Source of the DNA: an uncultured Porphyromonadaceae bacterium
GTDB lineage: Bacteria; Bacteroidota; Bacteroidia; Bacteroidales; Muribaculaceae
Direction: 5' to 3'
DNA length: 18,761 nucleotides
Assembly: GCA_947166165.1 (NCBI GenBank)
Contig: CAMVDK010000021.1
Location: 1-18,761 of the forward strand
In this document: positions 1 to 6,437 of the stretch, piece after piece
Numbering within the stretch: the stretch's first letter is position 1
How the letters are laid out: each line of letters starts with the position of its first letter
Notes under the pieces: model-generated
Told to the model about the DNA's origin: nothing
What the model saw: the letters and a program-made list of their open reading frames with translations, nothing else
The model's database searches: none
Position numbers and translations under genes: made by a program

Positions 1-290
1 CATCGGGCCCTGCGACTGTAGGGGCGTGACCTGTCACGCCCGGTGGCCGAAGCACAGGTTTTTGCATCCGTATCATATTGGTTGCCAACGCATTCGGTCA
101 TCCGGCCATGACAGGTCATGGCCCTACCGTCGGGGGCTTTGTCGCCGGTTGATGCATCGGGCCCTGCGACTGTAGGGGCGTGACCTGTCACGCCCGGTGG
201 CCGAAGCACAGGTTTTTGCATCCGTATCATATTGGTTGCCAACGCATTCGGTCATCCGGCCATGACAGGTCATGGCCCTACCGTCGGGGG
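1..290. repeat. 154-bp-period tandem repeat carrying two kinds of GTAG hairpin
   Basis: Two copies of a 136-bp unit (1-136 and 155-290) look identical by eye and are joined by an 18-bp spacer. Each copy holds two hairpins. One lies on plus, GTAG-GG followed by arms GCGTGAC/GTCACGC with loop CT (18-41 and 172-195). The other lies on minus, GTAG-GG followed by CCATGAC/GTCATGG with loop CT (104-127 and 258-281). The same stem words recur at 12270-12414. Open frames across this block follow the repeat and show no protein features, so I treat it as non-coding. The first copy starts at the window edge, so the array may extend to the left. Confidence 0.9.
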
Positions 291-325
291 GGGCGCGGTA
301 ATGTGGCGTTTTGACCCGGCCATCT

Positions 326-349
326 GGCCACGCCAAGGCGAGGCCCTAC
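326..349 (-). repeat. GTAG-headed REP-like hairpin, GGCCTCGCC type
   Basis: Read on minus, GTAG-G leads into arms GGCCTCGCC and GGCGTGGCC with loop TT; the only unpaired position inside the stem is one T-T. The same hairpin lies on plus at 12320-12343. Just after it, the trailing arm can re-pair locally as GGCC-AGAT-GGCC. Confidence 0.75.
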
Positions 350-373
350 CAAATGCCTTGTGTTCTTAATTCC

Positions 374-450
374 CCCGCCGAAGCAAACGCTTGTGTTCGT
401 ATGTCTAAAAAAATGTGGTCGAATATAGTCCTTATGTCCTTATAGTCTAA
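374..450. repeat. 77-bp intergenic repeat, copy 1
   Basis: The unit runs from CCCGCCGAAGCAAACGC to TCCTTATAGTCTAA. It contains a small hairpin (AAGC-AAAC-GCTT) and a doubled GTCCTTAT. Further copies lie at 674-750 and 792-868, and inverted at 12010-12086 and 12128-12204. This copy ends exactly where the 178-bp element with terminal inverted repeats begins. Confidence 0.85.
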
Positions 451-628
451 AGGTGGGTTCTATAAATTGCAAAAAAGTAATGAATGGTTTTGGCCGTCTT
501 GGGTCGCTTGCTGGCATCTTTTGTCTCAACTGCTTGAACCGTAGCCCGCTACTGCTTCGCGCAGCTTGAGCCAAAACCTGCTCAGCAATCAAGCCCAATT
601 CGGCTCAAGCAATTTATAGAACCCACCT
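451..628. mobile_element. 178-bp MITE-like element with perfect 20-bp terminal inverted repeats
   Basis: The ends are AGGTGGGTTCTATAAATTGC at 451-470 and its exact reverse complement at 609-628. Inside are further inverted pairs: GGTTTTGGC (486-494) with GCCAAAACC (570-578), and GCTTGAGCC (564-572) with GGCTCAAGC (602-610). There is no open frame of useful size. It interrupts the run of A after a 77-bp repeat: elsewhere TAGTCTAA continues directly as AAACTCGG, whereas here the element lies between these two parts. A target duplication, if any, is hidden in the A run. This is the structure expected of a non-autonomous DNA transposon; the family is not recognised and no transposase is in the window. 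Confidence 0.8.
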
Positions 629-645
629 AAAAAAACTCGGCCACT

Positions 646-670
646 GAGCCGCCATGTATGACGGCTCTAC
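646..670 (-). repeat. GTAG-headed REP-like hairpin, GAGCCGTCAT type
   Basis: Read on minus, GTAG overlaps the arm GAGCCGTCAT, which pairs through loop AC with ATGGCGGCTC (one G-T wobble). It is followed by AGTGGCCGAG and a run of T. Other copies are at 764-788 (minus) and 12090-12114 (plus). Confidence 0.75.
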
Positions 671-673
671 AGT

Positions 674-750
674 CCCGCCGAAGCAAACGCTTGTGTTCGT
701 ATGTCTAAAAAAACGTGGTCGAATATAGTCCTTATGTCCTTATAGTCTAA
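674..750. repeat. 77-bp intergenic repeat, copy 2
   Basis: This copy differs from copy 1 by very few bases and lies between two GAGCCGTCAT-type hairpins. Its end runs straight into AAACTCGG, showing the uninterrupted form of the site where the 178-bp element has inserted beside copy 1. Confidence 0.85.
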
Positions 751-763
751 AAACTCGGCCATC

Positions 764-788
764 GAGCCGCCATGTATGACGGCTCTAC
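764..788 (-). repeat. GTAG-headed REP-like hairpin, GAGCCGTCAT type
   Basis: Same arms and AC loop as the hairpin at 646-670. The following bases are CGATGGCCGAG then T5 on minus, so the last arm bases CTCG can alternatively pair with the downstream CGAG. Confidence 0.75.
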
Positions 789-791
789 AGT

Positions 792-868
792 CCCACCGAA
801 GCAAACGCTTGTGTTCGTGTGTCTAAAAATCCGTGGTCGAATATAGTCCTTATGTCCTTATAGTCTAA
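792..868. repeat. 77-bp intergenic repeat, copy 3
   Basis: Slightly diverged copy (GTGTGTCTAAAAATCCGTGG in its centre). Its A-rich end provides, on the minus strand, the T-tract of the terminator-like hairpin at 878-901. Confidence 0.8.
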
Positions 869-904
869 AAAAACTGAGGGCCATGGCGGCTGCCATGACC
901 CTGC
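867..904 (-). terminator. Likely intrinsic terminator of the beta-helix gene, built from a REP-like hairpin
   Basis: Read on minus, arms GGGTCATGGC (892-901) and GCCATGGCCC (878-887) pair over 10 bp with one G-T wobble around loop AGCC. After TCAG comes a run of seven T (867-873). It lies about 70 bp past the stop of the beta-helix gene and fits a rho-independent terminator. The 5' tetranucleotide is GCAG rather than GTAG, so it looks like a diverged member of the local hairpin family used as a terminator. Confidence 0.6.
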
Positions 905-973
905 GGTCTCTGCCCCGAAGCGGCGGGGCTTGGGGATGGGAGCGGGGGAGGCTGCCGTGCCTCTCCTGGTGGC

Positions 974-2437
974 TCACTTGACGAGCACCTTCTTGCCGTT
1001 GTGGATGTAGATGCCGGCGGTGGGGTTGGCCACGGGCTGGCCGAGCAGGTTGTAGTAGACGCCCTCGGCCTGTGCGTCGGCCATCTTGACGTCGTCGATG
1101 CCGGTGTTCACGTCGTAAGGCGGCATGAAGAAGACCTCGCCGAGGGTGGCGTCGTCGTTCTTGTGGAAGACCACCTCCTCGATGTTCTCCTGCGTCTGAG
1201 CGGCCACGTTCCAGGTGTTGCCCTGTGCGTAGCTGTTGTTGGCGGTGTTGTTATACCAGTCGTAGAACACGCCACCGTTGCCGTTGTTGACAAACACGTT
1301 CTCGCCAGGGTTGTAGTCTTCGGCGTCGGGGTCGTCGGTCTTGCCGGCGTTGATGTCGACGTTGCCGATCACGGTGACTCCCCAGAGGTTGTCCTCGATG
1401 AGGTTGCCGCGGATGTAGGCCTTAGCGAGGGATGAGGCGGAGTTGCAGGTGATGTTGATACCGCTTCCGCCCTGCATGGCGCTGGCGATGTAGCCGTTGT
1501 CGAGCAACTGGTTGTTCTCGATGACGATGTTGCCGCCGCCGGTGAGGGTGATGCCGTAGGAGTTGCCCTCCACATAGTTGCCGCGCACGTAGACGGTGCC
1601 GGTGTAGGTGCCACCGAGCAGGTTGCTCACGGCTATGCCGCCGGTGCGGCACACTTGCCTGGAGCCGATCACGTTGTTGTTCTCGATGTTCACGTTGCGG
1701 TCGCCGCTCAGGCTCAAGTTGATGTGCGGATAGAGCCGGGCCACGGCGAAGTCGCGGTGGAAGTCGCAGTCTTCGATGGAGATGCCCACGCCGGCGTTGG
1801 CTCCGCTGGCCACACCCGAGAGCTGGCAGTTGCTGAACTCGCAGCGCTTGACGATGTTGCCCGAGCAGGAGCTGGTGAAGTTGATGGCCGAGTTGCCGCC
1901 CTTGGTGTTGTGCTGGTTGAAGGTGCAGTCCACGGCGAGCAGGCTGCCGTTGGTGGAGCCGAAGTTCACGCCCACATAGTTGAAGGTGCAGTTGCTGAAC
2001 GAGGCCATGGTGTTATCGCCATAGATGCGCAGACCCTTGGCGGTGCCTTCCGCGCCTTCGGCAGCGCCGAAGGTGGCGTCGTAGGCAGCCAGCGTGCCCG
2101 ACATCTCGAGCTGTGCGGCTCCGGCAAAGAGCAGCGTCTCGCCTTCGGCAACCACCAGGTCGTTGCCCTCGACGATGGTGAGGTAGGACTTGCTGAGCAC
2201 GATGTTGTTGTCGTCGTAGCCGATGCCGGTCACGCCTTCGGCCAGCCCCGTGGGGATGGTGATGGTGTAGACGCTGCCGTCGACGGTCACACCCACGGTC
2301 TCGGTGATGGTCTCGCCGTTTTTCTCATAGGTGTTTTCGAGCGTGCCTACAATCTGCGCCAGGTCGGCCAGCGTGTAGACCTTTGCCGATGCGGTGAGCG
2401 CGCCGGCAAGCATGAGTAGGGTAAAGAATTTCTTCAT
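974..2437 (-). CDS. Secreted right-handed parallel beta-helix protein with Por/T9SS-like C-terminal tail
   Basis: 487 aa. Residues 1-18 (MKKFFTLLMLAGALTASA) are a Sec signal peptide. Residues ~120-400 are rich in Asn/Gly/Val/Ile and contain turns such as NIVIENNQLLDNG, VYVRGNYVEGNSYGI and AYIRGNLIEDNLWGV, the pattern of pectate-lyase-like beta-helix coils (right_handed_beta_helix families). The last ~40 residues (YNLLGQPVANPTAGIYIHNG, ending KKVLVK) resemble the C-terminal tails that Bacteroidetes type IX or related export systems use, so the protein is probably at the cell surface or outside. No catalytic residues can be assigned; a polysaccharide lyase, a glycosidase-like protein or an adhesin all remain possible. 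The gene has its own promoter and terminator and appears monocistronic. Start chosen for the signal peptide. Confidence 0.85.
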   Translation of the reverse strand: MKKFFTLLMLAGALTASAKVYTLADLAQIVGTLENTYEKNGETITETVGVTVDGSVYTITIPTGLAEGVTGIGYDDNNIVLSKSYLTIVEGNDLVVAEGETLLFAGAAQLEMSGTLAAYDATFGAAEGAEGTAKGLRIYGDNTMASFSNCTFNYVGVNFGSTNGSLLAVDCTFNQHNTKGGNSAINFTSSCSGNIVKRCEFSNCQLSGVASGANAGVGISIEDCDFHRDFAVARLYPHINLSLSGDRNVNIENNNVIGSRQVCRTGGIAVSNLLGGTYTGTVYVRGNYVEGNSYGITLTGGGNIVIENNQLLDNGYIASAMQGGSGINITCNSASSLAKAYIRGNLIEDNLWGVTVIGNVDINAGKTDDPDAEDYNPGENVFVNNGNGGVFYDWYNNTANNSYAQGNTWNVAAQTQENIEEVVFHKNDDATLGEVFFMPPYDVNTGIDDVKMADAQAEGVYYNLLGQPVANPTAGIYIHNGKKVLVK

Positions 2438-2477
2438 AAGCTGTTGATTTTAGGGGGTTAATATTCGCATTGTGCTG

Positions 2478-2502
2478 CAAAGGTAGTAAAAATATTTGCC
2501 AA
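2478..2502 (-). promoter_or_regulatory. Bacteroidetes-type promoter for the beta-helix gene
   Basis: On minus, TACCTTTG (2478-2485) matches the -7 motif TAnnTTTG, and TTGGCAAA (2495-2502) supplies a TTG-type -33 element at suitable spacing. The start codon follows about 40 nt later, leaving a short leader. Confidence 0.65.
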
Positions 2503-2533
2503 CGAGCGTGTTACAAGGATTATTAACAATTAT

Positions 2534-3001
2534 TCATTGTTCTGGTTCGGTCAATCGGAACACGATGCGGAGCCGTCCGTCCTGGTAGCGTGTGCTGGTG
2601 ATGCGGAAGGCGCCAATCTGCGCGGTGTGGTCCACGTGCGCTCCGGCGCACAGGCATTCGTCGTAGTCGCCCACATGCACGATGCGCACCACGTCGCTGG
2701 CTCCGTCGGGCAGCCGCTCCAGAGGGAACCGGCCGGCCACCTGCGCCTGGGTGGCGAACTCCTCGGTCACGGCCAGGTCGGCGGCGATGATTTCGTTGAC
2801 CCGTGCTTCGATTTGCCGCACCTCGTCGTCGGTGAGCGGCCGGGGGAAGTCGTAGTCGAGTTTCGACTTGGTGCGCTCCACGTGCGCGCTGGTGTGTCGG
2901 CCGCAGCCGAAGGTCTTGACCATGGTGGCGTTGAGGATGTGCTCGGCCGTGTGCATGGGCGGGTACTCCTGTTTGTTGTGGGCATTGAGTTGCTGTTGCA
3001 T
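2534..3001 (-). CDS. AlaX-like tRNA-editing protein (ThrRS/AlaRS second additional domain)
   Basis: 155 aa from the chosen start at MQQQLNAHNK. It is a stand-alone editing domain of the tRNA synthetase 'second additional domain' (SAD) family, which hydrolyses mischarged aminoacyl-tRNA in trans. The zinc site is visible: H17-T-A-E-H21 (in MHTAEHILNATMV) and C118-A-G-A-H122 (in CLCAGAHV). The family usually begins just before PPMHTAEHILN, so the in-frame extension upstream (15 more residues, starting MLFFLTF) is rejected. The exact substrate, Ser/Gly-tRNA(Ala) or another, cannot be told. It lies 120 bp downstream of the lipoprotein gene on the same strand, with a terminator between them and little room for its own promoter. 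Confidence 0.85.
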   Translation of the reverse strand: MQQQLNAHNKQEYPPMHTAEHILNATMVKTFGCGRHTSAHVERTKSKLDYDFPRPLTDDEVRQIEARVNEIIAADLAVTEEFATQAQVAGRFPLERLPDGASDVVRIVHVGDYDECLCAGAHVDHTAQIGAFRITSTRYQDGRLRIVFRLTEPEQ

Positions 3002-3033
3002 GGCGGGAATGGGGTTTAGGTGCGTGAATGTCA

Positions 3034-3076
3034 AGAAAAATAGCACCGCCCGGAAAGTAGTGTGTGGGGCGGTGCC
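3034..3076 (-). terminator. Intrinsic terminator between the lipoprotein and AlaX-like genes
   Basis: On minus, GCACCGCCC (rc of 3067-3075) and GGGCGGTGC (rc of 3043-3051) form a perfect 9-bp stem with a 15-nt loop, followed by TATTTTTCTT. It lies ~45 bp past the lipoprotein stop and ~35 bp before the AlaX-like start, so the downstream gene either relies on read-through or has a promoter overlapping the hairpin (TACTTTCC sits in the loop). Confidence 0.75.
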
Positions 3077-3121
3077 AATGGTTGGGGTGATAGCGTGTCG
3101 TGGCCCTCGCTAGAGCCGGAG

Positions 3122-3496
3122 TCAGTAGTGGCTGCCACGGTAGCGGAACACGGTGTAGGTGCGGAACGACGGGGTGGGGCTCACCAGCATGTCGCCACGG
3201 CTGAACCGGTAGTAGAAATCCTCGACATCGCCATCGCTGTGGCGCAGATACAGGTGCCCGCGGTTGTACTCGTCCCAGACGAACTCGTTGCGGTAGCCCA
3301 GCTGGGAGTAGAAGCCGGTTCCGTCGCGGTAGAAGGAGTAGGTGCTGCGCTCGTCGAGATAGAGTTCGTACTCGTCGTATCCATCGAAGTAGGCATAGCT
3401 CTCCCAGGTGCCCAGAAAGTCGTCGTCTTCCCAGCGGCAGGCCCCGAGTGCCAGCGCCAGCACCAGTACAAGTGTGAGTCGTTGCAGTGTCTTCAT
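3122..3496 (-). CDS. Small lipoprotein of unknown function
   Basis: 124 aa. The N-terminus has a lipoprotein signal peptide with lipobox LGAC, lipidated Cys at residue 20. The mature part is unusually rich in Tyr, Phe, Asp, Glu and Arg, with strand-like repeats (FLGTWESYAYFDGYDEYELY, YSFYRDGTGFYSQLGY, FRTYTVFRYRG). The opening FLGTWE and the alternating strands recall small lipocalin-like Bacteroidales lipoproteins, but no family can be named firmly. It is preceded by a promoter candidate and a leader hairpin, and followed by a clear terminator. Confidence 0.75.
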   Translation of the reverse strand: MKTLQRLTLVLVLALALGACRWEDDDFLGTWESYAYFDGYDEYELYLDERSTYSFYRDGTGFYSQLGYRNEFVWDEYNRGHLYLRHSDGDVEDFYYRFSRGDMLVSPTPSFRTYTVFRYRGSHY

Positions 3497-3542
3497 TGCT
3501 TGTGTATGGGGTTAAGTGGTTGATTTGTGCTAGTTAGACTGC

Positions 3543-3572
3543 GCCTGCCGCCGTTCGTTTACTTCCGGCAGG
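3543..3572 (-). other. Leader hairpin upstream of the lipoprotein gene
   Basis: GCCTGCC and GGCAGGC pair over 7 bp, extendable by a neighbouring C/G, around a ~15-nt loop. It lies between the promoter candidate near 3595 and the lipoprotein start, so it would be in the 5' leader. It may affect mRNA stability or translation; no ligand-binding fold is recognised. Confidence 0.4.
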
Positions 3573-3594
3573 CATTCTCGAAAACAGCAGGCCG

Positions 3595-3629
3595 CAAATT
3601 TAAGGCTTTTTTTTGATTTGATAGCGCAA
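3595..3629 (-). promoter_or_regulatory. Promoter candidate for the lipoprotein gene
   Basis: On minus, TAAATTTG (3595-3602) fits TAnnTTTG and TTTG (3626-3629) lies 23 nt upstream, slightly wider than usual. It is back-to-back with the plus-strand promoter of the DUF4254 operon, so the two overlap in an AT-rich divergent region. Confidence 0.5.
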
Positions 3630-3646
3630 AAAAAGCATTAACTTTG
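3617..3646 (+). promoter_or_regulatory. Promoter of the DUF4254-GT9-SDR-NhaC operon
   Basis: TTTG (3617-3620), then 18 nt, then TAACTTTG (3639-3646): a near-consensus Bacteroidetes promoter. Transcription would start near 3653, giving a leader of about 115 nt before the ATG at 3769. The leader includes a small hairpin (CGCCA/TGGCG, 3687-3702). Confidence 0.7.
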
Positions 3647-3768
3647 CAACATGATTGATTCTTTCACGTTTTGATGCACAAGGGCCGCCATTCGGCTGGC
3701 GCTGCCCCGAAGCCGCGCTGGCCGGGAGTCACTCTTCACTGCCCCGCATCACTAAACACTTTCGACAC

Positions 3769-4374
3769 ATGAGTTTCGCAACCGATTGCAACCGCATCTT
3801 CGACGATGCCATCGTCCGCTACCACGTCGCCGACCACGTCGACGCGCAGCCCCAGTGCCCCTATCCCGAAGGGAGCATCGAGGCCAGGCTGTTTGCCAAA
3901 AACTGGATCGACACCGTGCAGTGGCACCTGGAGGACATCATCCGCGACCCGGCCATCGACCCCGTCGAGGCCCTGGCCTTGAAGCGCCGCATCGACCGCA
4001 GCAACCAGGACCGCACCGACCTGGTGGAGGAAATCGACAGCTACTTCCGGCAGCACTTTGCCGACGTGCAGGTGCTGCCCGGTGCCACCATCAACACCGA
4101 GAGCCCGGCCTGGGCCGTGGACCGCCTGTCGATTCTGGCGCTGAAGACCTACCACATGCACGAGCAGGCCTGCCGCACCGACGCCACCGCCGAGCACCGC
4201 GAGCGCTGCCAGGCCAAGCTCGACGTGCTGCTCGAGCAGCGCACCGACCTGAGCACGGCCATCGACCAACTGCTGGCCGACATCGCCGCCGGGCGGAAGT
4301 ACATGAAGGTGTATCGCCAGATGAAGATGTACAACGACCCCGCCACCAACCCGGTGCTCTATGGCGCAAAATAA
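3769..4374 (+). CDS. DUF4254 domain protein
   Basis: 201 aa, all-alpha by composition. It matches the conserved Bacteroidetes DUF4254 family over its whole length: IFDDAIVRYHV, GSIEARLFAKNWIDTVQWHL, LKRRIDRSNQDRTDLVEEID, INTESPAWAVDRLSILALK, LLADIAAGRKYMKVYRQMKM. Start chosen at MSFATDCNRIF because the family begins there; a TTG 114 nt upstream would sit on the transcription start and adds no conserved sequence. No signal peptide, so cytoplasmic. Biochemical function is unknown. It overlaps the glycosyltransferase gene by 14 bp, suggesting translational coupling and a shared job in glycan synthesis (inference). Confidence 0.9.
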   Translation: MSFATDCNRIFDDAIVRYHVADHVDAQPQCPYPEGSIEARLFAKNWIDTVQWHLEDIIRDPAIDPVEALALKRRIDRSNQDRTDLVEEIDSYFRQHFADVQVLPGATINTESPAWAVDRLSILALKTYHMHEQACRTDATAEHRERCQAKLDVLLEQRTDLSTAIDQLLADIAAGRKYMKVYRQMKMYNDPATNPVLYGAK

Positions 4375-5401
4375 GCCCCGCTGCGTGCTGGTGACGCGTT
4401 TCTCGGCACTGGGCGACGTGATGATGGTGCTGCCCGTGCTCTACGACACCTGCCGCGCCCATCCCGACGTGCGCTTCGTGCTGGCCAGCCGGCCGTGGGC
4501 CGTGAGCCTCGCACAGTGTCCACCACCCAACCTGACGGTGGTGCCTGTCGACCTCAAGGGAGCGCACAAGGGCGTGGCGGGCATGCTCCGCCTGGCCGGC
4601 GAGCTGAAGCGCGACCACCACATCGACGTCCTGGCCGACCTTCACAGCGTGATGCGCACCTGGGTGCTCGGCGCGGCGCTGTGGCTGCGCGGCGTGGCCG
4701 TGCGCCGCATCGACAAGGGCCGCCGCGACAAGCGCGCCCTCATTGCCGGGCGCTCGACGCAGCCCTTGCCCCACACCACCGAACGCTACCGCGACGTGTT
4801 CGCCAGGCTGGGACTCGACTCGCAGCCGGCATTCACCACGCTCTTCGAGCACGGCCTGCCACCATGCACCCTGGCCGGCGACAAGCCGGCCGGCGCGCGC
4901 TGGCTGGCGGTGGCACCATTTGCGGCGCACGAGGGAAAAGTGTACCCCCTTGAGCGCATGCGCCAGGTGGTGGACCGGCTCGCCGCCGACCCTCAGACGC
5001 GCATCTTCCTGCTGGGCGGAGGCGACCGCGAGAAAGCCGCGCTGGCTCCGTGGGAAGAGGCTCACGACAACGTGACCTCGGTGGCGGCCATCGACCACAC
5101 CTTTGCCGACGAACTGGCCCTGCTGGCCCGCTGCGACGCCATGGTGAGCATGGACTCGGCCAACATGCACCTGGCCTCGCTGGTCGATGTGCCCGTGGTG
5201 AGCGTGTGGGGAGCCACCCACCCCGACTGCGGATTCATGGGCTACCGGCAGAGCACAGACCACGCCGTGCAGCTTGAGCTGGACTGCCGGCCATGCTCGG
5301 TGTTCGGCAACAAGCCGTGCCGGCTGGGCGACCGCCGCTGCATGACCGGCATCACACCCGAGATGATTGTCAACAAAGTGAACCAACTCACCTGCCACTG
5401 A
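4361..5401 (+). CDS. Glycosyltransferase family 9 (heptosyltransferase-like)
   Basis: 346 aa, a GT-B-fold enzyme of the family that adds heptose or related sugars to lipopolysaccharide core. The N-terminal motif is LVTRFSALGDV (residues 10-20). The C-terminal donor-binding half has WLAVAPFAAHEGKVYP (181-196), FLLGGGDRE (216-224) and VSMDSANMHLASLVDVPVV (262-280), followed by WGATHP. A Cys-rich tail (CRPCS, KPCRLGDRRCM, ~309-328) is common in Bacteroidetes members and may bind metal. Acts at the cytoplasmic face of the inner membrane. Sugar and acceptor cannot be predicted. Its ATG lies inside the end of the DUF4254 gene, and the SDR gene starts 7 bp after its stop. Confidence 0.92.
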   Translation: MAQNKPRCVLVTRFSALGDVMMVLPVLYDTCRAHPDVRFVLASRPWAVSLAQCPPPNLTVVPVDLKGAHKGVAGMLRLAGELKRDHHIDVLADLHSVMRTWVLGAALWLRGVAVRRIDKGRRDKRALIAGRSTQPLPHTTERYRDVFARLGLDSQPAFTTLFEHGLPPCTLAGDKPAGARWLAVAPFAAHEGKVYPLERMRQVVDRLAADPQTRIFLLGGGDREKAALAPWEEAHDNVTSVAAIDHTFADELALLARCDAMVSMDSANMHLASLVDVPVVSVWGATHPDCGFMGYRQSTDHAVQLELDCRPCSVFGNKPCRLGDRRCMTGITPEMIVNKVNQLTCH

Positions 5402-5408
5402 TTGAATC

Positions 5409-6425
5409 ATGGAACAACCGAAACGAATCCTCATCACCGGCGCCGGAGGCTTCATAGGCGGCTATCTGGTGGCCGCCGCACTCGAACAGGGCTATGAGAC
5501 CTGGGCTGCCGTGCGCAGCACCACCAGCCGCGAGTTTCTCACCGACGAACGCATCCACTTCATCGAACTCGATTTCACCGACGACGAAGCCCTCGCCAGC
5601 ACCCTTCGCGGCCATGTGGCAGAGCATGGCCTGTGGCACCATGTGGTGCACAACCTGGGAGCCACCAAGTGCACCAACTACCTCGACTTCGAGCGCATCA
5701 ACTACGGCTACCTGCGCTCGCTGGTCGAGACCCTGCGCGACATCGAAGCCCTGCCCGAGCACCTGGTGCTCATCAGCAGCCTGAGCGTGATGGGCCCCGG
5801 CGACGAGCGCAACTACACCCCCTTCAAGTCGACCGACGTGCCGCAGCCCAACACCCGCTACGGCACCTCAAAGCTCAAGGCCGAGGCCTACTTGCAGATG
5901 CAGACCGACGTGCCTTACACCATCCTGCGCCTGACCGGCGTCTACGGCCCGCACGAGCGCGACTACTACCTGATGCTCAAGAGCATCAAGCGTGGGTTCG
6001 ACTTCAGCGTGGGCTTCAAGCGTCAGATGCTCACCTTCGTCTTTGTGAAGGATGTGGCCGCGGCGGTGATGCAGGCGCTGGCCGCCGGCCCCAAGCGCCG
6101 TCCCTACTTCATTAGCGAGCCTCAGGCCTACACGCAACAAGAATTCCGCCAGTTGGCGTGCCGTCTGCTGGGCAAGCGCCGGGTGGTGCCTGTCACCTGT
6201 CCGCTGTGGTTGGTGCGCCTGGTGTGTGCCGTGGCCGAGCGGTGGGGCAAGCTGACGCTCAAGCCCAGCACCCTCAACGGCGACAAGTTCAACATCCTCA
6301 AGCAGCGCAACTGGCTCTGCGACACCGACGACGCCCGCCGCGACCTCGGCTTCGAGGCGCGCTACAGCCTCGAGCAGGGGCTGCGCGAGGCCATCGAGTG
6401 GTATCGCCAGGCCGGCTGGCTGTAA
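5409..6425 (+). CDS. NAD(P)-dependent epimerase/dehydratase (extended SDR)
   Basis: 338 aa, Rossmann fold. The cofactor loop is T10-G-A-G-G-F-I-G17 (GxxGxxG), catalytic Ser is in LISSLS (122-126), and the Tyr/Lys pair is Y151-G-T-S-K155. The substrate half (~160-338) has LRLTGVYGPHERDYYLMLKS and FVFVKDVAAAV, as in extended SDRs acting on nucleotide sugars or on 3-hydroxysteroid/dihydroflavonol-type substrates. Its place directly behind a GT9 gene favours a nucleotide-sugar substrate, but the sequence does not prove it. Cytoplasmic. The next gene begins 12 bp downstream. Confidence 0.9.
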   Translation: MEQPKRILITGAGGFIGGYLVAAALEQGYETWAAVRSTTSREFLTDERIHFIELDFTDDEALASTLRGHVAEHGLWHHVVHNLGATKCTNYLDFERINYGYLRSLVETLRDIEALPEHLVLISSLSVMGPGDERNYTPFKSTDVPQPNTRYGTSKLKAEAYLQMQTDVPYTILRLTGVYGPHERDYYLMLKSIKRGFDFSVGFKRQMLTFVFVKDVAAAVMQALAAGPKRRPYFISEPQAYTQQEFRQLACRLLGKRRVVPVTCPLWLVRLVCAVAERWGKLTLKPSTLNGDKFNILKQRNWLCDTDDARRDLGFEARYSLEQGLREAIEWYRQAGWL

Positions 6426-6437
6426 GCACCTCACATC

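Noticed and set aside
124..336. 70-codon minus-strand open frame in the left repeat block
   Set aside because: It simply follows the tandem repeat and its hairpins; composition is Arg/Pro/His-rich with no domain, promoter or start context.
3655..3768. N-terminal extension of the DUF4254 protein from a TTG codon
   Set aside because: The TTG is at the predicted transcription start, and family similarity begins at MSFATDCNRIF (3769).
4091..5455. 454-codon minus-strand open frame opposite DUF4254/GT9
   Set aside because: Spans two real genes on the opposite strand and shows only low-complexity His/Gly/Val sequence.
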